The notes under the pieces are model-generated. The model saw nothing but the letters and a program-made list of their open reading frames with translations. It searched no databases and had not been told where the DNA came from. A stretch of DNA of 64,000 nt. Origin: an uncultured Chlorobiaceae bacterium. GTDB lineage: Bacteria; Bacteroidota; Chlorobiia; Chlorobiales; Chlorobiaceae. Position numbers and translations under genes: made by a program. Location: contig CAIJGA010000015.1 in assembly GCA_903820085.1 (NCBI GenBank), positions 1 through 64,000 of the forward strand, given 5' to 3'. Of the stretch, positions 44,311-53,275 are shown piece by piece (within the stretch, counting starts at the first letter, position 1; each line of letters starts with the position of its first letter).

Positions 44311-44342
44311 TGCGTTATATCCGTTCTCCTCATTATAACGCA
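44311..44342. promoter_or_regulatory. Inverted repeat overlapping the tolC promoter (candidate operator)
   Basis: TGCGTTATA (44311-44319) and TATAACGCA (44334-44342) are perfect 9-bp arms separated by 14 bases. The element covers the -12 element and the expected transcription start of the tolC operon, a usual place for a repressor site. It could also form a hairpin in part of the leader. No repressor gene is adjacent other than the sigma-54 activator. Confidence 0.5.
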
Positions 44343-44354
44343 ATTAACATGCCA
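44340..44354 (-). promoter_or_regulatory. Sigma-54 (-24/-12) promoter of the tolC-uspA-emrAB operon
   Basis: On the minus strand TGGCATGTTAATTGC matches the sigma-54 consensus TGGCAC-N5-TTGC at all but one of the fixed positions, with exact GG-to-GC spacing. The predicted transcript start is near 44328, 33 bases before the chosen tolC start codon. A sigma-54-dependent activator is encoded divergently 160 bases away, which strongly supports the call. Confidence 0.8.
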
Positions 44355-44503
44355 GAGAGTTGATGCGTGGCGATAATAAGCAAAATCAATGTTTTAGAGG
44401 GTGACTCCAGGCAGTCTTCCCTTGCCTTGTTCCGAATAAATCAGAATTTTCTGTATAATGTGTTCTTAAGTTTCAGGAATTATCATTCTCTTTTTGTTGT
44501 GTT

Positions 44504-46621
44504 ATGAGCAGTTCTTCTGTCCATGAGTCCAACATGCTGATGCAGTACATCAGCGATGCGGTAGGTTCAATCCGTGATCCCCAGGAGCTTTTCCGAACGG
44601 TTATCGGCAAGCTTCGTCTTGTCTTCGAGTTTGATTCCGCCGCAATTCTCACCTTTGACAAGGAGGGACGGTACAGCAATCTTTTTTTTGAAATGCTGCG
44701 TTTTCAGCTTCCAGACGCCATTGATCGCAAAAAGAGGCTGATAGCAGGCTCGTGGATTGAGCCGCATCTTGGTGACGTCTCGGTTTCGGTTATCAGTATT
44801 AGGGATGCTCTTGTGCTTTACCCTGCGGATGTGCCGCTCCCGCAGATACTCTATGACCTCGGCATGCGGCAGGTGGTGCTGTCGCCGTTGCGCACCGGGG
44901 GAAAGGTTATCGGGTTTCTCTGTTTCGTGTCTAAGGATGAAAAAAAGTGGTCAGAGAGTGAAAAAGAGCTGCTTGCCACGCTCTCATCACCGACAGCCGT
45001 TGCTGTCAGCAATGCCCTTGCCTACGAGGAGCTTCGGCAGCGTGAAGCGCAGACCGCCATGCAACTTGCCGTCAATAATGTTTTGCTGACCATCAAGGAT
45101 CGCGGCAGGATGCTTTTGGCCGTCTGCGAGCAGATTGACAAGCTTGTGCCGTGTACCTTTCTGGGTATCCGCGTGATGGGCGAGGACGGAAACTACCGCA
45201 TCTTTGATAATTTCATGCGTGATGCCGGTGGCGGTTTTGCTCCGGTCTCTTCGATGGAGGTGCTTGATGTTGATGATATTAAGGCGATAGCAAGGGAGAG
45301 TTTTTCCCTGATTGCCAATCAAGGTTGTTTTTGTGGTGAAGCGTTTCTTCAGCTTTCACGGAAGTACCGGATTCTTGCGCTGGTCAAAGAAAAATACGGA
45401 ATCTGTTCCCTGCTTACGGTTCCGCTCTGGGATGCACCGGGCAGTCGTGCAGGGCTGATTATCTCCGATACCTCCCGCCCGTTTGACGAGCATGACCAGG
45501 CGACTGTAAGCTTGATTGTTCCCCAGCTCTCTTTGGCCCTCCAGAACTATCTTGCCTTTGAGGAGATTGACGAGCTTCGCCGCAAGCTTGAAGGCGAGCG
45601 CACCTGCCTTATCGAGGAGATCAAGGCGGCGCATAACTTTGAAGAGATAATCGGCCAAAGCGTATCTCTTGCGGTTGTCTTGCGCCGGGTCAGTCAGGTT
45701 GCCCCGACCGACGCTACTGTACTGATTCAGGGTGAAACTGGAACAGGAAAAGAGCTGTTTGCCCGAGCCCTGCACAATCTTTCTCTTCGCAGCAAGCGTG
45801 CCCTGATCAAGATCAACTGTGCGACCTTGCCCGGTCCGCTGTTTGAATCGGAGCTGTTCGGTCATGAAAAAGGAAGTTTTACCGGTGCCTCAGAGCGCCG
45901 GATTGGCAAATTTGAGCTGGCTGAGGGTGGAACGATTTTTCTTGATGAAATCGGTGAACTCCCTCTGGAGCTTCAGGCAAAGCTGCTTCGAGTGCTTCAG
46001 GAGCGTGAGCTTGAGCGGCTTGGCGGACGGCAGGTGATCAAGGTTGATGTTCGTGTCATCGCGGCCACTAACCGCGATTTAGCCCGTGAGGTTGCCGAAG
46101 GGCGGTTCCGTGAAGATCTCTTTTTTCGCCTCAATGTCTTCCCGCTTGTTATTCCTCCACTCTCTGAACGCCGGGAGGATATTTCCATGCTCGCCGCGCA
46201 TTTTGCTGCAAAATTTTCGAGGGAGTTTGCTAGGCCGCTCCGAACGTTCAGGGAGAGCGACATGCGGAGCCTTGTCGGGCGTGAGTGGAAGGGTAATATT
46301 CGTGAACTTGCCCACTTGATCGAACAGGCGGTTATTGTTTCTGAAGGGGCTTCGCTTGATTTTTCAACACTGCTTTCATCGTTGCCTACCTTGCAGGATG
46401 CGCCTCACCCCCTGTGCGTGAAAACCATGCGCGATTTTGAGTCTGATGTGATGATGATGGAGCGGGAGCTGATTCTTGCGGCTCTCAGTTCGTCAAAGGG
46501 CAGGGTTAGTGGCGAAGGCGGAGCGGCCGTGCAGCTTGGCATGCATCCTAAAACACTCTATTCCCGTATCGAAAAGCTCGGTCTCAGCAAGCGGTATGCT
46601 CTTGGAGCAGGTTCCGCGTGA
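44504..46621 (+). CDS. Sigma-54-dependent transcriptional activator (GAF-GAF-AAA+-Fis)
   Basis: The 705-residue protein has two GAF-like sensor regions (about 20-175 and 185-350), a short coiled linker, an AAA+ domain and a C-terminal helix-turn-helix (about 660-695, ending KTLYSRIEKLGLSKR). The AAA+ domain shows Walker A GETGTGKE (410-417), the sigma-54 contact loop GSFTGA (457-462), Walker B TIFLDEIGEL (477-486) and the arginine-finger region EDLFFRLNVFPLVIPPL. GAF domains usually bind small molecules, so it probably senses a toxic compound. It is divergent from the efflux operon that has a sigma-54 promoter, its likely target. A TATAAT at 44454-44459 may be its own -10 element. Confidence 0.93.
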   Translation: MSSSSVHESNMLMQYISDAVGSIRDPQELFRTVIGKLRLVFEFDSAAILTFDKEGRYSNLFFEMLRFQLPDAIDRKKRLIAGSWIEPHLGDVSVSVISIRDALVLYPADVPLPQILYDLGMRQVVLSPLRTGGKVIGFLCFVSKDEKKWSESEKELLATLSSPTAVAVSNALAYEELRQREAQTAMQLAVNNVLLTIKDRGRMLLAVCEQIDKLVPCTFLGIRVMGEDGNYRIFDNFMRDAGGGFAPVSSMEVLDVDDIKAIARESFSLIANQGCFCGEAFLQLSRKYRILALVKEKYGICSLLTVPLWDAPGSRAGLIISDTSRPFDEHDQATVSLIVPQLSLALQNYLAFEEIDELRRKLEGERTCLIEEIKAAHNFEEIIGQSVSLAVVLRRVSQVAPTDATVLIQGETGTGKELFARALHNLSLRSKRALIKINCATLPGPLFESELFGHEKGSFTGASERRIGKFELAEGGTIFLDEIGELPLELQAKLLRVLQERELERLGGRQVIKVDVRVIAATNRDLAREVAEGRFREDLFFRLNVFPLVIPPLSERREDISMLAAHFAAKFSREFARPLRTFRESDMRSLVGREWKGNIRELAHLIEQAVIVSEGASLDFSTLLSSLPTLQDAPHPLCVKTMRDFESDVMMMERELILAALSSSKGRVSGEGGAAVQLGMHPKTLYSRIEKLGLSKRYALGAGSA

Positions 46622-46639
46622 GCAATCGAATGAAGGTGG

Positions 46640-47095
46640 CTAAGGTATTACATGGATCCGGATGTGAAAACGTCCAATAGCCGAAGAGTCCCCCTCCCAG
46701 GAGCGCCACTGTTTCATCATGATGTCGCCTGTGCCGGGTTTCTTTCCCTGGAAGATGAACATTATTTCACCGCCGGAGCCAACGAGGCCGGATGTATAGT
46801 GCGGTTCGGTGCCAAGCTCGGTGAAGAGTGCCTTATCGTAGTGCTCAATTGACCAGCGGTATCCTGTTGTCGCATTCTCATGAAGGGCTATTTTCGCTGT
46901 GTCGCCCAAGCGGATTTTAACGGTTCGGTCATTATCGGATTCAACAAATTGATGCTCCATTTTTGAATATATTTCTGGTTTAGGACAGGAAACTGCACCG
47001 GCGGAGCAGGTGAGCCAGAGACCCGCCAGTGCAGCAGTCTGCATAAGGAGTATATAGTGCCGACCTCCTTTTCTTGCTTTTCCTGTATCAGGCAT
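46640..47095 (-). CDS. Chagasin-type cysteine protease inhibitor (family I42)
   Basis: The 151-residue protein has a basic N-terminus and a hydrophobic export segment (about 14-34), then a chagasin-like immunoglobulin fold. All three inhibitory loops are recognisable: NATTGYRW (74-81; consensus NPTTGY), GSGGE (106-110; GxGG) and WRSWEGD (130-136; RPW region). Chagasins block papain-like (C1) proteases with high affinity. The gene starts 5 bases after the stop of a papain-like protease gene, so the two are one operon. A Cys at about 30 or 37 could be a lipid attachment site, but the lipobox is poor. ATG 47095 gives the best signal peptide; ATG 47044 is an alternative. Confidence 0.85.
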   Translation of the reverse strand: MPDTGKARKGGRHYILLMQTAALAGLWLTCSAGAVSCPKPEIYSKMEHQFVESDNDRTVKIRLGDTAKIALHENATTGYRWSIEHYDKALFTELGTEPHYTSGLVGSGGEIMFIFQGKKPGTGDIMMKQWRSWEGDSSAIGRFHIRIHVIP

Positions 47096-47100
47096 CAGGT

Positions 47101-47919
47101 TCAGATCGTTATGCCGTAGTTGTCGTTCTGGAAGCCGGCAGCGATGTAAGCTTCGCTGGCGTATGCATAACCCCTGTCGCCCCAGCCAACGCCCCAGCTA
47201 TTGCGTACGATAAAGCGCTTGTCGGCGGTATAGCCTACAATTGCGATACAATGGCCTCCTCGAACCGTGCCGGGCTGAAAGAGATCAAGTTTGCCATTAG
47301 TTGTTGTGGCGTGATCCCAGGTTGCATCTACATTAACACCAGCCACGATTGGGCCGTGGGTAGCAAGCCAGGTGCGCCAATTGGCAAGATTTTTTCTTAG
47401 GTTAAAATAGGCGGCAATACGTCTTGTTGCGGCTGTGGCGTAGAACGTGCTCTCTTCTTCAGTGTACATTTTGGTGGAAATGTGGAATGGCAGCACGGTA
47501 TCGGTTACCGTGCCGTATTTTTTCATGATTTCGAGAGCTGCATTGGCAAAGGTGCCGGATGATTCAATGAAGGTTGTCGGATGAGATGTATAGATGTCAG
47601 TCTCTTTTGCTCCCATCCAGGAGAGACGAACCGACAGAGGATCATTTGGGGCGAGTCTTCCCGCTTTCACAAAATGGTAACGGGCTACGCCGTCTGTGGA
47701 TCCCCAGCCGACGCACGAACCAGTATTCTCCTGGTCGCCAATCTTCCACCATGAGTCATCGCGCAGATCAACGCTTGCAGGAAGGGTGGCAGGGGGGGCT
47801 GCGATGGCTTTGGCCGCAAGGGCATTTTCTATCTGCCAGTCCTTTGTGGTATCGTGACGTGCAGGCAACAGATTGCAGATCCGATCTGCTTCTGGTCTTT
47901 TATCATGTTTTACCGTCAT
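47101..47919 (-). CDS. Papain-like cysteine protease (family C1)
   Basis: The 272-residue protein is a C1-family protease. LPASVDLRDD marks the start of the mature domain, IGDQENTGSCVGW holds the oxyanion Gln63 and catalytic Cys69 (the usual six-residue spacing), GGHCIAIVGY the catalytic His223, and FIVRNSWGVGWGDRGYAYAS the Asn240 motif. The Trp after the catalytic Cys is replaced by Val. The pro-region of about 45 residues is short and no signal peptide is visible, so the site of action is unclear, while the adjacent inhibitor is exported. AGGAGA lies 7 bases before ATG 47919. It is followed by the chagasin-type inhibitor gene. Confidence 0.9.
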   Translation of the reverse strand: MTVKHDKRPEADRICNLLPARHDTTKDWQIENALAAKAIAAPPATLPASVDLRDDSWWKIGDQENTGSCVGWGSTDGVARYHFVKAGRLAPNDPLSVRLSWMGAKETDIYTSHPTTFIESSGTFANAALEIMKKYGTVTDTVLPFHISTKMYTEEESTFYATAATRRIAAYFNLRKNLANWRTWLATHGPIVAGVNVDATWDHATTTNGKLDLFQPGTVRGGHCIAIVGYTADKRFIVRNSWGVGWGDRGYAYASEAYIAAGFQNDNYGITI

Positions 47920-48250
47920 AATTGTTCTCCTGTGTTTTGCGAGTGAACCGGGGATATCCCTCGGTTTTCGTCATTCAGTTGTGAAAAAAATTATTCTTGT
48001 AATCGAAAATCTGGATAGTTAACCGTCACCTCCTTGCACCGGTATAGCTGTGATCTTGTTGCTGTGTTTGTGGTATATTTGCGACGTATAAACAGCGTCA
48101 ATATATAGCAAATCCATTCGATTCACAATACACCCATGCGTCACTTCAAGCTGATCCCAACCCGATAACAACACTCATTATTCAGTTTCAAGGGGTATCA
48201 GGCGTGTTCAGCATGAAAGCGGCAAGCTGTTATTTTCTATACGGATATAT
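47920..48250. other. Intergenic region without recognised gene
   Basis: The 331 bases between the protease start and the aminotransferase stop hold no supported reading frame, tRNA or terminator. It should contain the promoter of the protease-inhibitor operon, but no clear -35/-10 pair or sigma-54 element was identified. Confidence 0.5.
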
Positions 48251-49444
48251 TTACCCGCAGTACTTGCGTATGGCTGCGGCCACTATCGGAATGCCCTCGG
48301 CGATCTGTTCAGGGGTGTTGTTGCAGTAGGAGAGGCGCAGGGAGTTGTTGCGCTTGCCTTCAGGATCGAATGTTTTGCCGGCCACAAAGACTGCGCCTCC
48401 TTCGACGGCATGCATCATGATTTGTGTTGCATCGGCCTCATCCGGCAGGGTGAGCCAGATGTAGAAGCCGCCCCGAGGTTCGTTCCACTGTACGTAATCC
48501 GGCAGGTACTGCCTGAGTGCGGCAACCATGGCGTCAGCCCTTCTCTTGTACTCCAGCCGCACCCCCGCGATATAGGTGTAGATCTGGCCTGAACGGATGA
48601 AGGCATCTGCCAATACCTGGGTGAAACTCGGCGAACAGGCATCGGCGGACTGCTTGATGAGCTCGCATTTCTGATAAATCTTTTCAGGCACCAGCATCCA
48701 GCCGAGCCGCAGGCCGGGGCCGAGAATTTTTGAGAAAGAGCCGGTATAGCAGACATTGAGCTCTGCCGGATTGATGGCCTTGATGGGTTGTAGACGCGGG
48801 CGATCCTCTTCATAAAAATAGAGGTCACCGTAGGCATCATCTTCAATGAGCGGAATATTTTGGCCCTGAAGCGCGCTGATGAGCTGCTCCTTGCGTTCGG
48901 TGGTATAGAGCAGACCCGCCGGGTTATGGAAATAGGGGGTGATATAGAGAAACTTTGCCTTCTCTTTCCGATCGAGTTCCTGCTGTAGTGCCTCCATTGC
49001 AATGCCGTCTCTGTCCACCGGCACCCCTCTCAGTTCCGCTTCATTGGCGCGGAATGCCGAGAGCGCCCCGATAAAGCAGGGGTTTTCGACAAGGACAGGC
49101 TCACCCGGGTCAATAAAGGCTTTGGCCAGCAGGTTGAGCCCCTGCTGGGAGCCGGTGGTGATAAGCAGGCGGTTTTCCTTTACCGGCAATCCCTTTGTTT
49201 CAAGGAATCCTGCAAGCGACTCAAGGAGTGAGGGGAGGCCGGATGTGGGGCCATACTGAAAGGCCGCCTGCTTCTTTTTCAGGTCGAGTCCGCGGAAGAG
49301 CTCTTCAACCTCCTCAACGGGAAAGAGCTCATTGCCGGGCATTCCCCCCGCAAAGGAGATGATGTCAGGGCGCGACGCCAGGGTCATGAGATCCCTGATT
49401 TCCGAAGAACGAAGTGACGATACAGCTTTTGAAAACCGTGGCAT
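48251..49444 (-). CDS. PLP-dependent aminotransferase (class I, MocR/LysN-like)
   Basis: The 397-residue protein is a fold-type I aminotransferase. It has ISFAGGMPGNELFPVEEVEE at the start, LLITTGSQQGLNLLAKAF, the YITPYFHNPAGLLYT segment, the PLP Asp/Tyr region LIEDDAYGDLYF, and the PLP-lysine motif YTGSFSKILGPGLRLGW. This subgroup includes 2-aminoadipate, aromatic and branched-chain aminotransferases. The ACT-domain gene 12 bases upstream and the IorAB/PaaK genes 4 kb away favour an aromatic substrate, but this is inference. No GntR DNA-binding domain is attached. Confidence 0.9.
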   Translation of the reverse strand: MPRFSKAVSSLRSSEIRDLMTLASRPDIISFAGGMPGNELFPVEEVEELFRGLDLKKKQAAFQYGPTSGLPSLLESLAGFLETKGLPVKENRLLITTGSQQGLNLLAKAFIDPGEPVLVENPCFIGALSAFRANEAELRGVPVDRDGIAMEALQQELDRKEKAKFLYITPYFHNPAGLLYTTERKEQLISALQGQNIPLIEDDAYGDLYFYEEDRPRLQPIKAINPAELNVCYTGSFSKILGPGLRLGWMLVPEKIYQKCELIKQSADACSPSFTQVLADAFIRSGQIYTYIAGVRLEYKRRADAMVAALRQYLPDYVQWNEPRGGFYIWLTLPDEADATQIMMHAVEGGAVFVAGKTFDPEGKRNNSLRLSYCNNTPEQIAEGIPIVAAAIRKYCG

Positions 49445-49456
49445 GTTTTTTTTTCT

Positions 49457-49885
49457 TTATACCTGATAGACATCACCTTCCTGCAGCAACTCCATTTTAT
49501 GCTCCTGCAGGACAGCGATAATTTTTTGCAATGATTCCGCCCTGATGATGACTGTTGCCTTGCAATCCCCGGACGCGAAGGCATACATGTAGTCAATCGC
49601 GACATTGTTGTCTGAGATGATCTGCAGCGCCTTGTGCAGGCCGCCGGGTCTGTGGGGGATAATCATCCCGACAACCTCGGTGACTTTGACGGCAAACCCC
49701 GCCTTGCGCAATATCTCTGCCGCAGGTTCCGGCCGTCCGACAATCATGCGCAGAATGCCGTAGTCGGCCGTATCGGCAATGCTGAATGCCGAGATATTGA
49801 TGTCGTTGGCGGCAAGGATGCCGGTCAGTTCGGTCAGCCGTCCGGTCCTGTTTTCGAGAAACACCGACAATTGCTTGATAATCAT
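49457..49885 (-). CDS. Tandem ACT-domain protein
   Basis: The 142-residue protein consists of two ACT domains: IKQLSVFLENRTGRLTELTG begins the first and GMIIPHRPGGLHKALQIISD the second. ACT domains bind amino acids and regulate metabolic enzymes or transcription. Stand-alone tandem ACT proteins are often found beside indolepyruvate oxidoreductase and PaaK genes, and here it precedes an aminotransferase by 12 bases in an apparent operon. The ligand is unknown; an aromatic amino acid is a reasonable guess. Confidence 0.88.
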   Translation of the reverse strand: MIIKQLSVFLENRTGRLTELTGILAANDINISAFSIADTADYGILRMIVGRPEPAAEILRKAGFAVKVTEVVGMIIPHRPGGLHKALQIISDNNVAIDYMYAFASGDCKATVIIRAESLQKIIAVLQEHKMELLQEGDVYQV

Positions 49886-50400
49886 AGCAGTACCCGATTT
49901 TATAATAAGTTATGGTTTGTATACCACAAACATTACAAGATGAAAGCCTCAACCACCTTCACTCACCATTGACAAGAACCCGTCCAGACAAGTTAAAAAC
50001 ATGCATCAAAAGAGAATGCAGGAACATACAAAAAAGCCTGCAATCAGTCATAACAAAGCAGGGAATTACCCGATGCTTTTTGGGGGGGTCGGCTTCCGAT
50101 CAATCAATGATGGCGGCGTTGATCACATGAACTTTAATGTTGAAGACGCGCTTTGCTGAGATTTGGGTTGCCTATGCGAATCCAAGCTACACGTCGAGCA
50201 TCAAGGCATCATATCCAAACCCTCGCGACCTGCAGTTTCGTCAAGACGTAAGTAGTTCCTTTTCTCTATTGCCAAAAAAGGCGGAACGGTGAGTGCCTTG
50301 GTTATGAGATGCTTACTCCAGAGGCAAATGGGACTGGTTGATATCGACAGATAACTGAGGCATATCTCATTAAAAACAGGTTGATTGCCTCGGCGTTGTT
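49886..50400. other. Gene-poor patch, no supported gene
   Basis: This 515-bp stretch has only short, overlapping frames without ribosome sites or recognisable domains. A G7 run occurs at about 50082-50088. The sequence character differs from the flanking genes and could be the remains of a mobile or decayed gene, but nothing recognisable as an inverted repeat or transposase was seen. Confidence 0.4.
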
Positions 50401-50652
50401 TTATTTTTCCGTGGTGTACTGTCTGTTTGTTGGGAGAGCACCGCCACAAGCGCACCAGGGCTGTCTGTAATCTCCCTTTGCGGTATGCTTTATTGAGGAT
50501 AGTTTTATTCTTCCTCCTACATTTCCCGATAGTATATCGCCGGGGTATACTGGATTTCTTGAGTATGCAAATGCTCTGGATAGGGATAATTTTTTGTCGG
50601 CATATTCATCTGCAACGACCCTTAGCCTGTCCCTGTATTCCTGTTCAGTCAT
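50401..50652 (-). CDS. Small hypothetical protein
   Basis: An 83-codon frame from ATG 50652 begins MTEQEYRDRLRVVADEYADK and is preceded by GGAG 6 bases upstream, which supports translation. The N-terminal third is charged and helical in character; the C-terminal part has two cysteines in WCACGG and no membrane segment. I do not recognise the family. It lies alone in a gene-poor patch, so it could be a remnant of a mobile element or an orphan gene. Confidence 0.4.
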   Translation of the reverse strand: MTEQEYRDRLRVVADEYADKKLSLSRAFAYSRNPVYPGDILSGNVGGRIKLSSIKHTAKGDYRQPWCACGGALPTNRQYTTEK

Positions 50653-50765
50653 AACGATCTCCGTTTAGGTTTTTCATTTATCCCGAGGCCTTCCTTCAGG
50701 AAATAATTTACATGATTATTTCTTTTGCGTCAAGCCTGTGTACAAGATGGTGCGGGAGTAGTTTG

Positions 50766-51104
50766 CTAAGGTTTAGCTTGCCAACCCATCACGATAATGG
50801 ACATCCCGATCAGTCCGATGCATGCCCCCACCCAGTCCTGTGCTGATAACTTCACCCCGTCAACGACTCTGAGCCAGACAAGGGCTGCGGTGACATAGAT
50901 TCCTCCGTAAGCAGCATAAACCCTGCCGCTGGCCGTGGGATGCAGCGACAGGAGCCAGACGAAGAGCGCCAAACTGCCAGCCGCTGGAACGAGCAACCAA
51001 AGGGATCCGCCTTTGCGAAGCCATAGATAGGGCAAAAAGCAACCTACGATTTCAGCCAAGGCGGTAACAAAGAACAGCCCAATGGTTTTGAATATCAAAT
51101 ACAC
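50766..51104 (-). CDS. ynfA: YnfA family (UPF0060) small membrane protein
   Basis: The 112-residue protein has four hydrophobic segments and the YnfA pattern: [40 protein letters not shown] and a final [20 protein letters not shown]. YnfA proteins resemble small multidrug resistance transporters, and some export dyes and biocides; the role here is unknown. It is flanked by 113-bp and 76-bp gaps and appears monocistronic. Confidence 0.93.
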   Translation of the reverse strand: MYLIFKTIGLFFVTALAEIVGCFLPYLWLRKGGSLWLLVPAAGSLALFVWLLSLHPTASGRVYAAYGGIYVTAALVWLRVVDGVKLSAQDWVGACIGLIGMSIIVMGWQAKP

Positions 51105-51180
51105 ATCCTCCAGTTGTCCAGTTGTTGCAGTGCCCGGTTGACGTTCTCTTTGCGGCGAGACGGGATAACCGGCGGTTATA

Positions 51181-53106
51181 CTATTTTTTCGTCTTTATAT
51201 TTTTCGACGTCTCTACCAGCCTGATGAACTCGCCTCTGTAGCCTTCCTTGTCCTCTCCTTTCGCCTTTCTTGCGATATCGAGAACCTGGTCAAAGCTGGC
51301 TTTATCCTTGAATTCGGATTCGCGCAGCAGCAGTCCCCATTCCGCTACCGCTGCGGCGAAACGAGTGTTTTCAGAGGCGCTCCCGAATGGTTTGACCGGG
51401 CCGCTCAGAGGAACGGAGAGCAGTTTGCTTACATCCTGCTTTGGCTGTTTGTAGCGGAGCTTCATGGTGAGAATTTCGCCGGAGCCGGCGGCAGACGGGT
51501 TTATTGTTGTTTTCTGGTACTTCAATTCGTCTATTCCTGGTACCTTTTCGGTTGAACCAGCCGGAATAATTTCATAGAAGGCTGTTACGGTATGCCCTGA
51601 CCCCAGCTCGCCCGCGTCTTTCTTGTCGTTGTTGAAATCCTCGTTTTTCAACAAACGGCTTTCGTATCCCACTAGCCGGTAGGCTTTAACTTTCAGAGGA
51701 TTGAATTCAAGCTGGAGTTTTACGTCTTTCGCTATGGTGAACAGTGTTCCGCCCATCTGCGTTACCAGTACTTTTGTTGCTTCCATGAAGGAGTCGATAT
51801 AGGAATAATTCCCGTTGCCTTTTTCGGCCAGCTGGCTCATTCTTTCGTCCTTCAGGTTGCCGGTGCCAAATCCGAGAACGGAGAGAAAGATGCCCTCTTT
51901 TCTCTTCTCTTCAATGAAGCGGACGAGAGAACCTGTATCGGAAATGCCGACGTTGAAATCACCGTCCGTTGCTAGGATAACCCTGTTATTGCCGCGAGGA
52001 TTGAAATTCTTTTTGGCCTGCTTGTAGGCGAGCATGATTCCTTCACCGCCTGCAGTACTCCCACCGGCCTCAAGTGCTTCGAGCGTGTCAAGGATTTTCC
52101 GCTTGTTGGATCCGCTTGTTGGTTGCAGGATACAGCCGGCGGCTCCGGCATAGACGCAGATTGAAACGTGGTCCTGCGGACGCATCTGGTTAACAAGGAG
52201 TTTGAATGCCTGTTTCAAGAGAGGAAGTTTGTCAGGATCCTGCATTGATCCTGAGACGTCGAGGAGAAAGACGAGGTTTGCAGGGGGGAGCTTGCTTATG
52301 TCAATTTTTTTACCTTGCAGGCCTATGCAGACCAGGCTGTGGCGTGTATTCCACGGACAGGTTACCGCTTCCATATTGACGGAGAAAGGATGCTCTCCGA
52401 CAGGTTTCGGGTAATCATAGGAAAAGTAGTTGATCAGCTCCTCTATGCGAACGGCATCTTTCGGCGGTTCTGTTCCTTCGGTGAGGTATCGTCGGATGTT
52501 GGCATAGGAGGCCGTATCGACGTCTATGGAAAATGTGGAAAGGGGTTCTCTGGTTGTCTCCCTAAAAGCGTTTTCGATGATGTGTCCGTACTCTTCCGTA
52601 TTGAAATTAACCGGTATTCCTGGATACGGCATGATTTGATTATAGGGTTGCTGATAGGCGACCGGAGATGGAGGGGCAGCCATCATCTTACGCATTCGGG
52701 ATGTACCCGGGGCGGCCATCGGCATCATCATCTGATCGGCCTTGGTGCTCTCTCTTGCCTCCACTTCAGGCGGCAACATCGGGGGTGCCAGTGGGAGCGG
52801 TTGCATGACTATATTAAGAGACAAGGCTTTTCCGGCTTTGATCTTGATGCCCTGCCGGGTCTCTGAGCGGAAGCCTGCCAGATCGAACCGGACTGAATAG
52901 TTGCCTTCAGGAAGAGCTTTGAACGTAAAGGTGCCGTCGTTCGCTGTTTTTATAAAAGCGGATGTCTCGACGATGGTGACGGTTACTCCGGGAAGTGCGC
53001 TTCCGGCGGTGCTTTTGACTGTACCCGTCAATATTCCCACGGCTACTGCTGCCAGGAAAAGAAAAAGCCCTAGCATGCCAAAACCAAGAAAAAGCTTGTT
53101 TCTCAT
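51181..53106 (-). CDS. vWA/DUF3520 protein with carboxypeptidase-regulatory-like domain (YfbK-like)
   Basis: The 641-residue protein has an N-terminal hydrophobic segment (about 8-25) for export or anchoring, a carboxypeptidase-regulatory-like beta-sandwich (about 26-105), and a Pro/Met-rich linker (about 105-170). The von_Willebrand N-terminal region ([20 protein letters not shown]) is followed by a vWA domain with an intact MIDAS ([29 protein letters not shown]) and a C-terminal DUF3520. Such proteins are predicted to bind partners through Mg2+ at the cell envelope; function is unknown. Fusion of the regulatory-like domain to the YfbK core is seen in Bacteroidetes/Chlorobi relatives. Confidence 0.88.
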   Translation of the reverse strand: MRNKLFLGFGMLGLFLFLAAVAVGILTGTVKSTAGSALPGVTVTIVETSAFIKTANDGTFTFKALPEGNYSVRFDLAGFRSETRQGIKIKAGKALSLNIVMQPLPLAPPMLPPEVEARESTKADQMMMPMAAPGTSRMRKMMAAPPSPVAYQQPYNQIMPYPGIPVNFNTEEYGHIIENAFRETTREPLSTFSIDVDTASYANIRRYLTEGTEPPKDAVRIEELINYFSYDYPKPVGEHPFSVNMEAVTCPWNTRHSLVCIGLQGKKIDISKLPPANLVFLLDVSGSMQDPDKLPLLKQAFKLLVNQMRPQDHVSICVYAGAAGCILQPTSGSNKRKILDTLEALEAGGSTAGGEGIMLAYKQAKKNFNPRGNNRVILATDGDFNVGISDTGSLVRFIEEKRKEGIFLSVLGFGTGNLKDERMSQLAEKGNGNYSYIDSFMEATKVLVTQMGGTLFTIAKDVKLQLEFNPLKVKAYRLVGYESRLLKNEDFNNDKKDAGELGSGHTVTAFYEIIPAGSTEKVPGIDELKYQKTTINPSAAGSGEILTMKLRYKQPKQDVSKLLSVPLSGPVKPFGSASENTRFAAAVAEWGLLLRESEFKDKASFDQVLDIARKAKGEDKEGYRGEFIRLVETSKNIKTKK

Positions 53107-53275
53107 GAGTCTGCCTCCATCCCCTGAATGATTGTTATAAAAATATCGATTCCATTACAAAACAGAGTACAACGTACAGGTTGTCAGTATAGCCCGGTTT
53201 TTCAGGCTGTTGGTAGCTAGAGCAAAGAGAAACAAAAGCCGCGACCAAAGGGTTCTAATTGATAAGTCTTTTTTT

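Noticed and set aside
44296-44343. Longer N-terminus for the TolC-like protein
   Set aside because: It would start in the sigma-54 promoter, upstream of the expected transcript start, and would spoil the signal peptide.
44366-44383. Possible sigma-54 promoter facing the activator gene (TGGC near 44368)
   Set aside because: The spacing between GG and GC is one base too short, and the match to the -12 element is poor.
45871-45888. GSFTGA instead of GAFTGA in the sigma-54 activator, considered as a loss of sigma-54 contact
   Set aside because: Ser at the second position is a common functional variant, and a sigma-54 promoter is present next to the gene.
50201-50455. 84-codon minus-strand frame in the gene-poor patch
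   Set aside because: No ribosome site, no recognisable domain, and it overlaps the better-supported 83-codon frame.
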